A stretch of 64,000 nt of DNA from Astropecten irregularis (GCA_963971285.1 OZ020244.1:27342001-27406000); one strand, 5' to 3'; counted from the stretch's first letter, positions 11,775-23,668 are shown. Numbers and translations are program-made. The notes: generated from the sequence alone by a model not told the origin.

Positions 11775-11890
11775 GATGTACGTCCCCTAACCATGGGCCA
11801 TACTGTAAACCCTGCATAGAGTGCAGTGGAGCATACATTCTTTTGTTGCCACTTGCCAGACAAAATGCGGGCGGGGACATTGCAGTAATG
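11775..11890. repeat. Dispersed repeat shared with 21420-21535
   Basis: GATGTACGTCCCCTAA, CCCTGCATAGAGTGCAGTGG, ACATTCTTTTGTTGCC, CAGACAAAATGCGGGC and GGGACATTGCAGTAATG recur at 21420-21535 with small changes. The orientation is the same and the element type is unknown. Confidence 0.6.
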
Positions 11891-12401
11891 CGGACAATTT
11901 ATTGTGCCGTTGGACCGGTCTTTACGTGTTCAAACAACTTCGACCTATTAAAGTTGGTTCTATGGGTCTTCATGTGCCGGACCCATTCGGAGACCACAAA
12001 TGAAAATGGTCCGAAATACCTCTTCCAAAATGTTTCTATAACTAGTGGGGTCACCATGGCTCGACCTGTACTTTTTGGGGTTTTGTTTTTGGCCTTGGTA
12101 GTTGATACCAGACCAGCTTGACCCCTCTCTGTGGGTCACAGCTGCTTCTTGTCCAGTCTTATTAAGGGTGATAGCTGGCTAGCTGGTACTTGGCCCAGAT
12201 TCTGGGGTCCTGGTTATTGTGGAGAGTTTTCTTTTGCTGACAAAATGCATCAGAATACCATGGTAATAACCATGAGAAGTGCATAGCACAGGAAGGGTCA
12301 GGGGTTTTTATACCCAAAATACTGGATGTCCGAGACCTAAGATCCTTTGTAATTCATGCACAGTCTGTTTCCTGGTTGTAGACAGTGATAATGATGATGA
12401 T

Positions 12402-12520
12402 AATGGGAGACTTTGGAGAGCCGGTCTTCAAGTCAACAGCGCACGCGCACGCAATTTTGCGCGTTGTTTTGCATGTGTGTGCGTGTGCGCTATTGACTAG
12501 AAGACCTGTTCTCCAAAGTG
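12402..12520. mobile_element. Palindromic MITE-like element, copy 1
   Basis: The left arm AATGGGAGACTTTGGAGAGC, GGTCTTCAAGTCAACAGCGC is mirrored by the right arm GCGCTATTGACTAGAAGACC, TCTCCAAAGTG. The centre is alternating purine-pyrimidine (GCGCACGCGCACGC and GCATGTGTGTGCGTGTGCGC). Other copies lie at 23669 and 26622. Confidence 0.75.
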
Positions 12521-13416
12521 AGCTTTTACAGTCATTCTTCAAATTAGAATGGAAGCAATCTACATGTATTACTAATTTCAAAATACAACAGTGTTTGTTA
12601 GGAGTGGTTAAAAAGTGTAATAGTTCCCTACATGAAGTGTAAAGGAATGTTATCGTACTTCAAGTGTACTTAAAAGAAGTCTGATGATTTAACAAGGGCT
12701 CATTTTACTGATAGCAGGGGATGTTCGCAGGTATGTGCATTGTGGGGCAATTTATGCTGAACTTTTCTCAGTCCCACGTTTAAAAAGATTCCCCAACCTG
12801 ATGGAATGACCCTCTCCGAATCTGATCATCAGTCGATTGTTGTGTCTTCCTCAAAAAATTTTTTAAAAATTACAAATTAGGAAGAGAATTGACTTGAACT
12901 GTCAGGATGGACCAGTACTGGTCCATACCCCTTGCCTACAGAATGTAGGATTGTTGGGTTCCCGGACTTCCCACTGTGCTGAAGTGTGCTTTCAGCTGGC
13001 CCCAATCAGTGTCACGCTGAGTGCATTAGGTACCGTACACACTGTCTGTTATAACTATTTAAACTGGCCACCCTGGAACAAATTTCATTGGGGTGATTCA
13101 ATATAAAGATGTCACCCTGGTCTGAACTTCGAGATGGCATCAAGGATGCCGTGCAGTGCATTAGGTCTTCTCAAAGTCCCAAACCCTTGTTCCTCTAAGG
13201 TTTGAGAAGGGAGAAATGGGGTATGTGCATCATGGAAGCTTTGTTGGATGATTGAATCATATGGCTTTATAGTTTAAGTACAGAACAAAAGGCTCTGAGA
13301 AAACAGTAAGGGATGAACTTCACAGAGGCAGCAAAGGCACCGGTAGTTGGCTTGGTGCCAATGTTCATTGCCTCATTTCTCCTACACCCTTGTTATATGT
13401 CTGTGCCCTAGATGCA

Positions 13417-13732
13417 CCTGATCATTTCCTTGGTGCCCCTGGCCATTGCCTTGGTGCCCTTGGTCATTGCCTTGGTGCCCCTGGCCATTGCCTTGGTGCC
13501 CCTGGTCATTGCCTTGGTGCCTCTGGTCATTGCCTTGGTGCCCCTAGTCATTGCCTTGGTGCCCCTGGTCACTGCCTTGGTGCCCCTAGTCATTGCCTTG
13601 GTGCCCCTAGTCATTGCCTTGGTGCCCCTGGCCATTGCCTTGGTGCCCCTGGTCATTGCCTTGGTGCCTCTGGTCATTGCCTTGGTGCCCCTAGTCATTG
13701 CCTTGGTGCCCCTGGTCACTGCCTCGATGGCC
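13417..13732 (+). repeat. 21-bp minisatellite, array B (most regular)
   Basis: About 15 units of a 21-bp repeat (TTGGTGCCCCTGGTCATTGC plus C) with a few alternating variants: GGCC for GGTC, CTAGTC for CTGGTC, and CTCTGG for CCCTGG. All three + frames and one - frame are open through it, giving HCLGAPG, ALVPLVI and GTKAMTR heptapeptides. These are periodicity artefacts and not genes. Confidence 0.93.
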
Positions 13733-14254
13733 CTTCAGATGTTCCAGTACTCAGTACAATACTTTCTCCCTTCTAAAACTTTTTTTTTTTCCATGAGAAA
13801 AGTTGCTGCACCTCAGGCTTTAGAAAGTCCCGCTACTCTGCAGTATAGCATAGCTTCATTTTCATTTCCAACTCCATTACAGTGTGATGTTGAACAAAAC
13901 ACCCCAAAAACTATCATAATGCTCAGTATACTGCATGTACATAGGTTTGCTAATTAGCTTGACAATTTGTATTTTGTAAATGCCAGTATAAATTGTTTTC
14001 AATCTTAAATCTCGGTAGAAAAAGGCACGCCGACATTCCATATTTTGATAACTTGAGAAGTCTAAGCTTTCATTTCTTTCCCTGTGATTTGCAATTTGCA
14101 GAGTGCATTGCTATACATATTCTTCCTCTTCACCAACAACTGTTTGCTACAGGCATTATTTCTACAGGCACTCACTTGCTTACAAGTTCACCTGGCAGTT
14201 GGGGGATGAAATATTGCAAGTTGACTACACTCCTCAACTCACACCAGACCTCCT

Positions 14255-14267
14255 TGACCTTTGACCT
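14255..14267 (-). promoter_or_regulatory. DR1-type nuclear receptor consensus
   Basis: TGACCTTTGACCT is the reverse complement of AGGTCAAAGGTCA, the exact DR1 arrangement bound by RXR heterodimers, HNF4 and COUP-TF-type receptors. A third half-site TGACCT overlaps its end. It lies within an intron, and function is untested. Confidence 0.3.
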
Positions 14268-14667
14268 GACCTACCAGCCCTAACCCACTTAAAAGAAAAA
14301 AACAACAACTAATTTTTCGCATTCTGCACAAATAAGTCATAACAAAATACCCTGTCAAAAAAAAATTCTGAAGCTTTGTTGATCTCCGCACTTATAACAG
14401 CAGCTCTCCCCCCTGATTTCGGGATAAAAAAAATTGAATTTTGTTTATGTCTGAAAGAGATCTGACGGAGTTAGTACAAGTTTGAGCCACCGGTGCATAG
14501 TGTCACGTAGTGGAATGATTGTATCCGGACGGATCTGTGGAAAGCAACTGTCCAAATCTTTCCTTTGATCTTGAATGTTGACGGCGTGGCGTGACGCTCC
14601 GCTGAGATGTCAAGATCAAGATCATGTTGTACCACAAAAACAACAATTCTAATACCTTGAGTCAACC

Positions 14668-15150
14668 CAGGGCTTGATTTCATGAAACGCTAAGATTAAT
14701 CTTGAATGTGAGCCAATTGTAATTGCTAAAGCCAAGTGTGGTGTCACAATACAAATCACCATGGTAATAGGAGCCTAGGAGGGCTAATTTTCACAAAATG
14801 ACAGGGTTGCAACTGGATCGAACTCAGATTTTTTTTTCAACCCTTTTCACACTTGAAAAGTTTCAACCCTGTGAGCCAACCTGGGTAGGACGGCCGAATT
14901 AGATCAAAATCAACCCTGGTAGGGACCAGCATTGAAAATCTCAACATGGTTACAAACTGCATTTTTCGCTGTGGCCCGTGTTGTATGACCCAGTTCACCA
15001 AAAAAGTAGTGTGAACGTTGCATCTCTTCTATCTGGTTCAAAAACTTGGGTTGGGTTGGGTGGGGTGGGGTTGAAAAGGAGATAGTGTAAAAAGGCCTAT
15101 CGATAACTAATCTTAAGATTAATCTCAGTGTTTCATGAAATTCAGCCCTG
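14668..15150. mobile_element. Inverted-repeat element, split by an insertion of about 325 bp
   Basis: The left terminus CAGGGCTTGATTTCATGAAA, CGCTAAGATTAATCTTG pairs with the right terminus CTTAAGATTAATCTCAGTG, TTTCATGAAATTCAGCCCTG. The short copy at 32295 goes from ACAATACAAATCACCATGG to CTTAAGATTATTCTTAG within some 35 bp. Here the gap is about 350 bp, so roughly 14776-15101 is inserted. The insert carries repeated TCAACCCT / AGGGTTGA words. Confidence 0.6.
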
Positions 15151-15929
15151 GTTTCTCAGCAGTGTCATTCACAGCAGTGCTATTGTATGTGTGCTTGATC
15201 ATCAGTGTGTGTTTCTTCTCCCTGTTGCTCATGCTATTCACACACATAGGCAGTTCAGCGTAGATCCATATCTCGACAGATTTAACATTTTTTGATCTTC
15301 TGTCACATTCTTTGATGCTAGAAGAAAAACAAAATACATTGAAATTACATCCAGAAGAGAGTTATGTTTAATGATGAAACCCTTTGGGGCATACATATAT
15401 TTTCAAGTTTTTTTTATTGTGAATTATAGAGATTTTATCAATGATGAAAATAGCATGTACATAACATTCCTATCTCCTTTTCGGTTCTGCCAAACTGAAT
15501 TTCCATCTTGATCAAATAGTCAAACTGAGGTGAATATTTGCTTTTGTTTCATGTCAAAGCAAAGGTTTCTAATCTTCAAGATCATTTATCTGGATATTCA
15601 ATTACCGACCTGCGACTGGTACATCTTGATCAATACACGAGACATACACGCAAGTGACTTTTATGCCGTCAAATGCAAGCTTATCCGCAACATATTAATT
15701 TAGAGTCACTCTAGTGTGTTCATGCCATTGATATGAGGGCATTTTTTACTTCTACAAAATGACCCCATGCAAGATCGGTGTTATTATATTGGTTGGTAAG
15801 ATGCTAGGCACATGAGAATAGAAGGTCACAGGTTTGAATTTCACCTGTGCTTCCCTGCAATTCAAGGTTTCACTTTATAGGCACCGAAAAGCTGAAAAAA
15901 AGTAACAATGTTACATATACACTGCTGTT

Positions 15930-16303
15930 TAAAGGTAGTATCATACTTTGGTAAGAAACCAAAACAGAAATGTTCACAGATTTACGTATAACTTACAGGG
16001 TATGAAGATGGTGCTGGAAGGAACATACCGTTAATTTTTTTTTCCGCCTGAAATGGTGTATTTATCCAGAAATTAGTAAACCAACTACCAAAAATCTTTT
16101 TGATCTTTTAAAAGATCCAAAATAAAAGAGAAAAGACTTTAAGAAATACTGTGACAATTTTTCACTGTTTTCTCAAAAAGTGGGCACCGTATGGGACTGA
16201 AATTTTCACAACTGACTGTTACTGTATGATGTATCTGTCTTGATATTTTTGCCCATGAATCTGTATTACTTTGAAAAAAAACCAAAGTATGATTTTACCT
16301 TTA
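15930..16303 (+). mobile_element. AAAGGTAC-family element, full length
   Basis: Left end AAAGGTAGTATCATACTTTG, then CAGAAATGTTCACAGATTTA, CGCCTGAAATGGTGTATTTA, the palindrome GATCTTTTAAAAGATC, TTTTCTCAAAAAGTGGGCAC, and right end CCAAAGTATGATTTTACCTT. The ends are inverted repeats (AAAGGTA...TACCTTT). No coding. Copies elsewhere are at 18463, 28628, 36261, 43043, 48371 and 63764. Confidence 0.8.
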
Positions 16304-17400
16304 ACATAAAAGGGCAAAGCTCAAAAGAAGAAAGCAAATTCCCTTGGTAGGCACAAGTGGGCCTCTTTAAGATGACCAAAAGTTAACTTGGCATGCAATG
16401 GATTCCACAACTGCACACCTGAGATCTTTAATCTCTGGGTCTAGGTACAATGTGTGAAATTACGACTGACCAGGGACTAGGGTTAAGACCGTCTGGAAGC
16501 AATTCGGGGCAGTTATGGGACAGGGATTAATGACTCGCTGGTGGCAGGGTTCAGTTTGTTGCCTTTGATACTGGAGGGAACGAGGCTCGGTTTCCCCTAC
16601 CCGTACCTCCGGCCCGTCTTGAAATGCCTACTGTGCCGATCACATCATCTACTGCTGGATGGTTCCTATTGGACGGCTAGGGTTCAAATTCCAGTCAGTG
16701 ACGTAATGACCTGGAATGCGATCCAGTGGAACTTGAAAGACTATCTTTGAAGGTCGCATTCTCTGGACATCTCTTCTGGAAGTCAAGGGCGGTACAGCGG
16801 TTGTACGTGCGTATCTGAACCCCAATCCCCATACTTTTGGTTTGGGAAGCGCGAACTAATCTATCAAGTTTGAGTTTCACGGGACTTGAATATCAGGTCC
16901 CATTTGCCTCATAAAACACCCAGTTGGAAACCTCTATCTTAAGACTTAAAGAGATTCTCTCATAGAAAATGCAATAGACCAGTCTACTCAGTCACCATAG
17001 GGAAACTATATAAGTCAATGATTCGAGTCGATGTAATTTAAATGAGCGGCACTGTCCCTCACTTCACTCTCATAAAGAGAGAAGTTTGGATATTTTTGAT
17101 AAGAGTGTCACCAAACAGGTCTATAAAATCAGGGACTGTTGGCTCGAGGTCCTGGCGTTGTAGCTCCGGGCAAAATCTGGGTGACCATTTTATGGCATTC
17201 TTTTCTCTATTTTTTCTGTTTTTTCGTTGGCATTTTGCCCTTTAAAAGAGAAAGTTCCCAGTCGAAGGAATGCAAAATAGTCGGGATATGCCTAGACTTG
17301 ATCTGTGACGAAGACCAATTACATTCTACACATGGCCGTAATTCTGATCCCTTCAACTGTTACAGTGTGAGGGCGCTGTTTCACTGGCTTATACCTCGAC

Positions 17401-17620
17401 GCTTTTCCAAACCTCGGCTCCGGCTCAGGCTCTGGCTCCAGCGCTGTCATCCATATGCTGAAAATATATGTTGTGGCTTTTCCTTGATGCCGAATCTCTG
17501 TTTTATTGTTCAAACTAGAGTATCTACTTCCAAACCGTAGCCAAAAGTCTCTATTTTGATACCCGTTATTTTAGAATTGATGAATCACAAAATGGAGCCA
17601 GAGCCGAGGTTTGGAAAAGG
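17401..17620 (+). mobile_element. MITE-like element with GGCTCN-hexamer terminal repeats, full copy
   Basis: The left end CTTTTCCAAACCTCGGCTCC is followed by GGCTCAGGCTCTGGCTCC. The right end GGAGCCAGAGCCGAGGTTTG is followed by GAAAAGG. The termini are thus inverted repeats made largely of tandem hexamers. The interior holds CATCCATATGCTGAAAATAT and TACCCGTTATTTTAGAAT, as in 59249-59482. Confidence 0.8.
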
Positions 17621-17867
17621 GCCGGAGAGGTGATATGATGAAGGGAGTTTGGACACAGCTTGTCCCTATATTGGCATCATGCATTCATAAGAAGGGTTCA
17701 CATGTGTTCCAACAAGGACCTGAGGACAATTTCACGGCCCTGCTTAGCACAAACATTTGCTACCCCTGAGATTTCTGTCTTTATAATAAAAACAGAATTA
17801 ATATGATTAACAACCCAACCAAATGTCCATGTACATGTATTTGTATCACTAACGATTGTTCTTGGGC

Positions 17868-18003
17868 TGAACAGATTCTCCGGTTTGAAAAAGGAAACAT
17901 AGGCCTAGCTTCAGCTTCAATGAAAAATCACAAACTATATTTTCAGCATATGGATTACAGAGACGAAGCCGGAGCCTGTGCCAGAGTCGAGCTTTGAGAA
18001 ATG
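17868..18003 (-). mobile_element. Partial GGCTCN-hexamer element
   Basis: GATTCTCCGGTTTGAAAAAG, CTTCAGCTTCAATGAAAAAT, CAGCATATGGATTACAGAGA and CGAAGCCGGAGCCTG match one half of the family in reverse orientation. It is 5'-truncated and lies only about 250 bp from the full copy. Confidence 0.65.
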
Positions 18004-18462
18004 CCCCAATGTTTCGTAAAGGTCTCCCAATATATGCAAATAATACACTGTAGGCCTACACGTCTGCATTGACATGAAACACCCAGCAATGGCCACACAT
18101 TCAACTCATTAATTTCATTTTGCCTGCATTCATGTATTTACCTAGCATTCTCACACCACTCCATAAACTGTTAAGAATAAATAAATAAATACACCCTCCA
18201 GAAAGAACTCCATGTTGTAAAACAGCTGAGGTGAAGACAAATGGGGGGGCTTTATTGGTCCTTTGAGGCTAATAAAGCTGTACAGGGAGTCTCTGTACCT
18301 AGCTTTCATTACCTCCTATCCATTTCAGTCTCTGTGAGAAGAAGTTGTGGTAACAAACAAACAAAATATCAAGACATGATTCATGTGGCCTGGAACTCAT
18401 GGGTAAATTTCCCCCTGAAAATTTCCTTGGAGAAAAACTCTACCAAATCTTTACTTGTAAAT

Positions 18463-18842
18463 TAAAGGTAATATCATACTTGTCGAAGAAATGAAGATTC
18501 ATGGACAAAAATATCAAGGAAGGTACAGTAAACACTTCAGTCATCTGTGAAAATTTCAGTCCCATACAGTGCCCACTTTTTGAGAATACAGTGAAAAACA
18601 GCCACAGTATTTCTTAAGTCTTTTCTCTTTTATTTTTGATCTTTTATTTATTTTTGATCTTAAAAAGATCAAAAATCATTTTGGTGACTGGTTGTACTCT
18701 TTTCTTGATAAATACAGCATTTCAGGCAGAAATATTTTAATGGTATGTTTCTACCATCACCATCTTTATACCCTGAAAGTTACAGGTAAATCTGTGGAGA
18801 TTTCTGTTACAGTATGCTACCAAAGTATGATAGTACCTTTAA
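18463..18842 (-). mobile_element. AAAGGTAC-family element, reverse orientation
   Basis: It begins AAAGGTAATATCATACTTG, includes GTGCCCACTTTTTGAGAATA and GATCTTAAAAAGATC, and ends CTACCAAAGTATGATAGTAC-CTTT. It is the inverse of the copy at 15930. Confidence 0.8.
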
Positions 18843-18859
18843 GCCTAACCCACCTGCAT

Positions 18860-19007
18860 ACCACAGTTTACCACACATGGTATTGCCTGTGGTAAATGCA
18901 AGTGTGGTATCCTGAATACCACACTACCACACAGTTTGGTTTTCGTGGCAATGTGTGGTTTATGATCCAGTCCCCCTGTGGAGACTGTGTGTATGGTAAT
19001 GTGTGGT
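18860..19007. promoter_or_regulatory. Cluster of eight TGTGGT/ACCACA hexamers
   Basis: Hexamers at 18860, 18870, 18888, 18903, 18918, 18926, 18954 and 19002, four in each orientation. TGTGGT is the core of RUNX-family binding sites. The stretch lies immediately after a mobile element and may itself be a diverged palindromic repeat, so binding is speculative. Confidence 0.3.
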
Positions 19008-20097
19008 AAGCAGCTATTATCACGTGTTGTAGGTCAACAACTTTTTTTTTCTAAATGTGTTTGCATAGTTTGGTGTAGGTTTTCCTCCTTTTTTTCTACC
19101 CCCAAAATTCCTGCTTAAATTCCGTTCAAATGTTTCATATTAATGGACTAAATGGAAATTTTACTGAAAATGTGTGTGAAATTTTGTAGAACGTGTGTTT
19201 GATTTTTCTTGGGCGCATACAACAATCAGATATTTTGATACTGGCATGTTAGTCAATTATTCAGAAGACTTCGGTTTTGGGCAGGTTTCTTTTTTGGTCG
19301 CCAGCTTTTTTGTCCTGTCAAAGAAATTATGAGAGTAATTTAAAATTTACATCGTTAGTATTATGATTTCATCAGTTGGGGGTTGTATCTCTTGGGTTTT
19401 GCCAAGAATTTGTCAGGGTCCGCAATCACCCGCCCACCCGCTCCATCATTCTTTGACACTGGTGTGACTTGACTCGGAATGACGCCCAAACCTGGTCTTA
19501 ACATGAATTCCGCCAGCCCACCTCGTCAATCATTAATTGGCTTGCCCGGAGACAGATATTTGCAAGTGTTTGCAAATTTGCAAGTCTCTACGGTGTTGTA
19601 AAAAAGAAAATAAAAGATCGTGGGGAAAGAAAAAGATGAAAAATAAATAAATAAAACACCAAGGTGACAAAATGTAGCTGGCTTTATAGATGACTGTTTG
19701 ATATGTGCAAAAGTTGAAAAAGAACATTTCTTCTTTCCCACAAAAGCTACATTTATTCTTGGGGGGTCCTATAAAAGGTATTGCCATTTGTTCCAATGGT
19801 AATTTTAGGCCAATCAAATTAAAGGTATAATACATGAACATGATACATGATAAAGGTATGATCCAATTGTGTTGTAATCCCACATCGGATTGGGTTCGAA
19901 CTTTTATTTTTACACTTTTTGATCAAAATAGGGTCACTTTTAAAAGATAGGGTCTTCACCAAACGTTTGGACTTGGTATGTATAAGCTTTGAAGTTCAGC
20001 AAGCCTAAATGTTCCGTTTTCAACAGGCATAAATGTCTTGTTTTTTCCGTCTTCTTTTTTGGGCACTGTACACGTATACCCTGAATTAGATACAAAA

Positions 20098-20331
20098 CTT
20101 AGCGCTGCTATTAGCACACAGATTTACTTAGCACAAAAATGTCTTGCCCAATAAAACAAACCACACTTAAAAATTTCATTTGATGTTCATGGTCAGTCAA
20201 CAACAGCCAAAGAACAATCACAAGCGATACACAACCCATGGAAATTTGGTTGTTAACCCTGTTTTTATTAAGACTGAGATGTCATGCTTAGCAAATTTTT
20301 GTGCTAAGCAGCACCGTGAAATTGGCCCCTG
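20098..20331. mobile_element. MITE-like element of the GGGGCCAATTTC family (GCTTAGCAC subtype)
   Basis: It shares CTTGCCCAATAAAACAAACC, ATGTTCATGGTCAGTCAACA, ACAGCCAAAGAACAATCACA, GCTTAGCAAATTTTTGTGCT and GTGAAATTGGCCCCTG with 24741-24987. The left terminus is eroded (AGCGCTGCTATTAGCAC). Confidence 0.75.
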
Positions 20332-21419
20332 TTTAGAATGAAATAAACACAGACATTTGAAAGGGATTTTACTGCATGCGCTTGGTTTCTGGAGGTAGTG
20401 ATGATCTGCCATAGCAACAACAAAACATAAAGCTCCGTCGCTGAATTGATTTGGCAGAGGAATTCCATAAAAATCTTGTCATAAATCACGGGCGTCGAGG
20501 TGGTGATGGTATGCGGAAAATTTGCCTCTTCTTTTAATTTCCCTCCCGCGAAAAGACCACGGCGGTTTAGAGACAAACTACTGATGTAGTTCTCTCCTGA
20601 TTCCGAATTGGTAGAGGTGCATGGGGAGGGAGAGGGGTCAAGTTCGTGCCACTTGGTCCATTCCCGAAGGAAACCTGAATCGCAGGAGACTCGTAGTGCT
20701 TACCGGTATTCTTTTATTTTTTACGACTAACGGACAGTCGAGGGAGGCATTAAAAAACTGTCTGAACTTTTGGGGGAAGAATTTGAGAAATGAGCCGGAC
20801 AGCTTGTCTCAATTTGTGCCTTGTTAAAGGGGCGTGGAGAAAGGAAGACATAAAAATCATTGCCGAAGGCGATCCGATATAAAAAAAAAAAAAGTATAAG
20901 AAGGATATAGAATAAGAAAACAAGCGGCCATATTTGTTTGATTCGTTGTGTGGCAGTGATTGATGTCATCTGCTGGAGGTGTGCTCGATAATTGCCGATT
21001 GGTGAGAATTGTGGACATCCGCAGGATACATAAAAACGAAGGGCCATTCAGATTGTCTGGTAACTTACCTAGCACATGATTGGTACGTTCAGACAGTGTC
21101 TCAAATTCGCTAAAGCCACTATTATATCCATATCTGTTTTTGAACAATTTGTGTCTGAACGCTCTAATATAGTTTTATGATTAAAACCAATCGGTTTTTT
21201 ATCCGCCACTAAAACCCTGAAGTTAAAACTGTTTGGGAGGAAGGTTTATCGCTTTATAGTCTTAACTAAAACGCTGTCTGAACTACCTGATTTGAGCGTT
21301 TTCTTTCTGCAGGTATAAAACGATCCGACGGCACGATATACTGTCCACCATTACTGGTGTGCCCTTTCTGCATTTTGTCTGGAAAAAAAAAGAAATTACA
21401 CTCCGTCACACTCTTTAAT

Positions 21420-21535
21420 TTCAGGGTGTACGTATCATCATTAGGGGATGTATACACCCTGCAATATAGAGTGCGGTGGACATAAATTCTTTTGTTGCCG
21501 GACAAAATACGGGCTGGGACACTGCAGTAATGGCG
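21420..21535. repeat. Dispersed repeat shared with 11775-11890
   Basis: CACCCTGCAATATAGAGTGC, GGTGGACATAAATTC-TTTTG, GGACAAAATACGGGCTGGGA and CACTGCAGTAATGGCGG parallel 11775-11890. Confidence 0.6.
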
Positions 21536-22943
21536 GGTGTTTCCTACCTCCATGGTCACGCCTTCGGATCAGTGTATAAACTGTTTGATCCCCTTCTAAA
21601 AAAACAACTTGCAACAAAACAAAACGAAAAACACAGCCACCATTCATAGCAGCCTAAAGGCACAGTTTATCGCAAAAGTTCATCGCAACAAAAAATGCTC
21701 TAAAAGGAAAGGCTCAAACTTGTAGATTTGCTCTCACACATTTCAGACAATAAATTTTCCATTTTTTTCCCCAAAATTATATGGTAGTTTTTATTTTGTC
21801 GGCCTCTTGTGCTTCAAACTGGGTGGTCGGATTCAAAATTTGGACAGAACCTTCGTGATTCATTTCCTCATTGGTTCTAATAGGCAACATTTATGTATAT
21901 TCCCTTGGTGGCAATGTTTTATAATTTTTTTTTTCGCCCAAGTGTTCCCATGGCGATCCAGCCACTAGCAGAGGTCAGAAGGTCAGGCACCATTGAGGGA
22001 TTTACATATTTAGATGTCAGTGCTTGAAGTGGCCTACACTTACAGACCAATTTTTCCTTTCGAAGTTGGAAGTTAGGATCGAGTAATAATTTTTTTACCT
22101 ACATGAGAATTTTTTTTTTGTAATGATGTTTGTTCCTTTGATTACGTCTAGAAATATCTTGTTGTTAACTGGAAATTTTACTGGAAATTCCTTGTACTCT
22201 GATATGAGAAAGTTCCCTTTTCAAAGAGTTGCAGTAGTAATGAGAACCATGAGTTAATTCTACTCCTGAAAATAATTACACATATCCTGCAACATTGGTT
22301 CTTATGCCAATAAGCCCTAGTCTAGAACGTCTTTCCCCATCACCACCACCCCTTCCCACCGTCTCCCCATCCCTACCCCTGTCTCTTCCCTCCATGGAAC
22401 ATGCTCAGCACTCAAGGCCAACGTGGGTTCATGTCCATTCAAGAATCACTCACTAAACCACATACATGATCTTGCCTGCAACATTGAATGAGAAGTATCT
22501 AATGTGGTCAAGTACACAGACTCATTTAGGGATACCACACAAAATAGAGCCTTAGTTAGATAGCCCAGGCTTGTACTTTGGGTAAATATTTTGAGTTCCA
22601 GCAATGCTGAGTGTTGCAGTCTTCCAACTTATGACTGAGACTTGGGCAAATCTCCTGGGATGTTATACACCTATAAACCTCCCAGGAGTCTATACTCCCT
22701 TAGACCTGACTTGAAGTAGAATCCAGTCCCTTCCCAGTTTGGTCTTGGATCCCTCCATCAGCAGAGGTATTACTCCCTGTCTTGTTGGAAGGTGCTGAAA
22801 AATAGCTTCATTATTCAAGCCCAAACCACCAAGTTCTCTATTTTCAGCAAGTTTTCCCACAAACATGTTCATGGAGTAAAAAGGGTAGTTGTAAGGTACC
22901 AATGGCACCACCAATGATGCCTGCCTTACATGATCTCTTGTAT

Positions 22944-22989
22944 GGTCTCCTGATGAGGACTAGAGCAGATAAGTCGAAACGTTGAGACC
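22944..22989 (+). ncRNA. Hammerhead-ribozyme-like motif in a Penelope-type tail, copy 1
   Basis: In order: GGTCTC, CTGATGA (22950-22956), one extra G, GACT, loop, AGTC, GAAA (22976-22979), CGTT, GAGACC. GGTCTC/GAGACC would form stem I and GACT/AGTC stem II. CTGATGA and GAAA are the hammerhead core boxes. Stem III is absent: GAAA runs via ACGT straight into a GTT cleavage-site triplet. Stem III-less hammerheads that act as dimers are known from Penelope-like retroelements. The extra base after CTGATGA departs from the standard core. The sequence after it (GCGAAAATACGAACGATTAT) recurs after the 59611 copy. Confidence 0.45.
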
Positions 22990-23668
22990 TTAATTGCGAG
23001 AAGTGCGAACGTAATAGAAGTGCGAAAATACGAACGATTATTACATGGAGTTTCCACACAAAAAAACGATCCACATGATCTCTTTTGTTGACATGATTCC
23101 CATGAAAACAAGTGTGCAGTTGAGCCAGTTGACAGTTGGAGGACTTTGGAACAGGAAAGAACAAAATAAGTAGCTCATGAATTTACAAATGGCAGATACT
23201 TGCTCTGGATAGAATCTCCTCTCTCTTCCCCATACCTTACCTTCCTTATGTCTGGATTGTAAATTGGACTGTACATTTGCTTGAACTGGGCCGGGGCATG
23301 TTTTGGCAGACGTGACCAGTGAAGTGTTTCTGACTTCACTCTTGATGAGCAGAAACATAGTTGGGGAACTAAGGGCGCCACAACGTCACAATTTTTGCAA
23401 AATATAAGCACAAAGTGCAGTGGACATGGCGGAATGAGTCAGACCTGCGGGTAGCGCATGTCTGCTGTAATATCATTCCACCATGCTGGACAGACAATGA
23501 TCGGCAGTAAACCCTAATACTTTCTCTAAGAAAGTTGAAATCAAAATCATTTGACTTGGAGTCAATTTGGGGCTTAATAACTGAGCTATCCAGAGCTCTA
23601 TTAAAACCCTATGTTGGCAATATATGAAATTGTCAGTCACTTTTGATGGTTGTTTGTTAGACCCCATT

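Noticed and set aside
13408-13957. Open frames with HCLGAPG, ALVPLVI or GTKAMTR heptapeptides
   Set aside because: They are frames of the 21-bp minisatellite. Several frames on both strands are open at once, which excludes a coding explanation.
15785-15852. tRNA-like sequence (TTGGTTGGTAAGATGCTAGGCA, then CACAGGTTTGAATTTCACC)
   Set aside because: Only loose resemblance to A and B boxes. No shared SINE head or tail, and no foldable stems.
21080-21290. Additional inverted-repeat element with CGTTCAGACA / TGTCTGAACG words
   Set aside because: The words recur several times and similar ones occur at 42690-42790, but I could not define arms or termini, so I did not list it as a feature.
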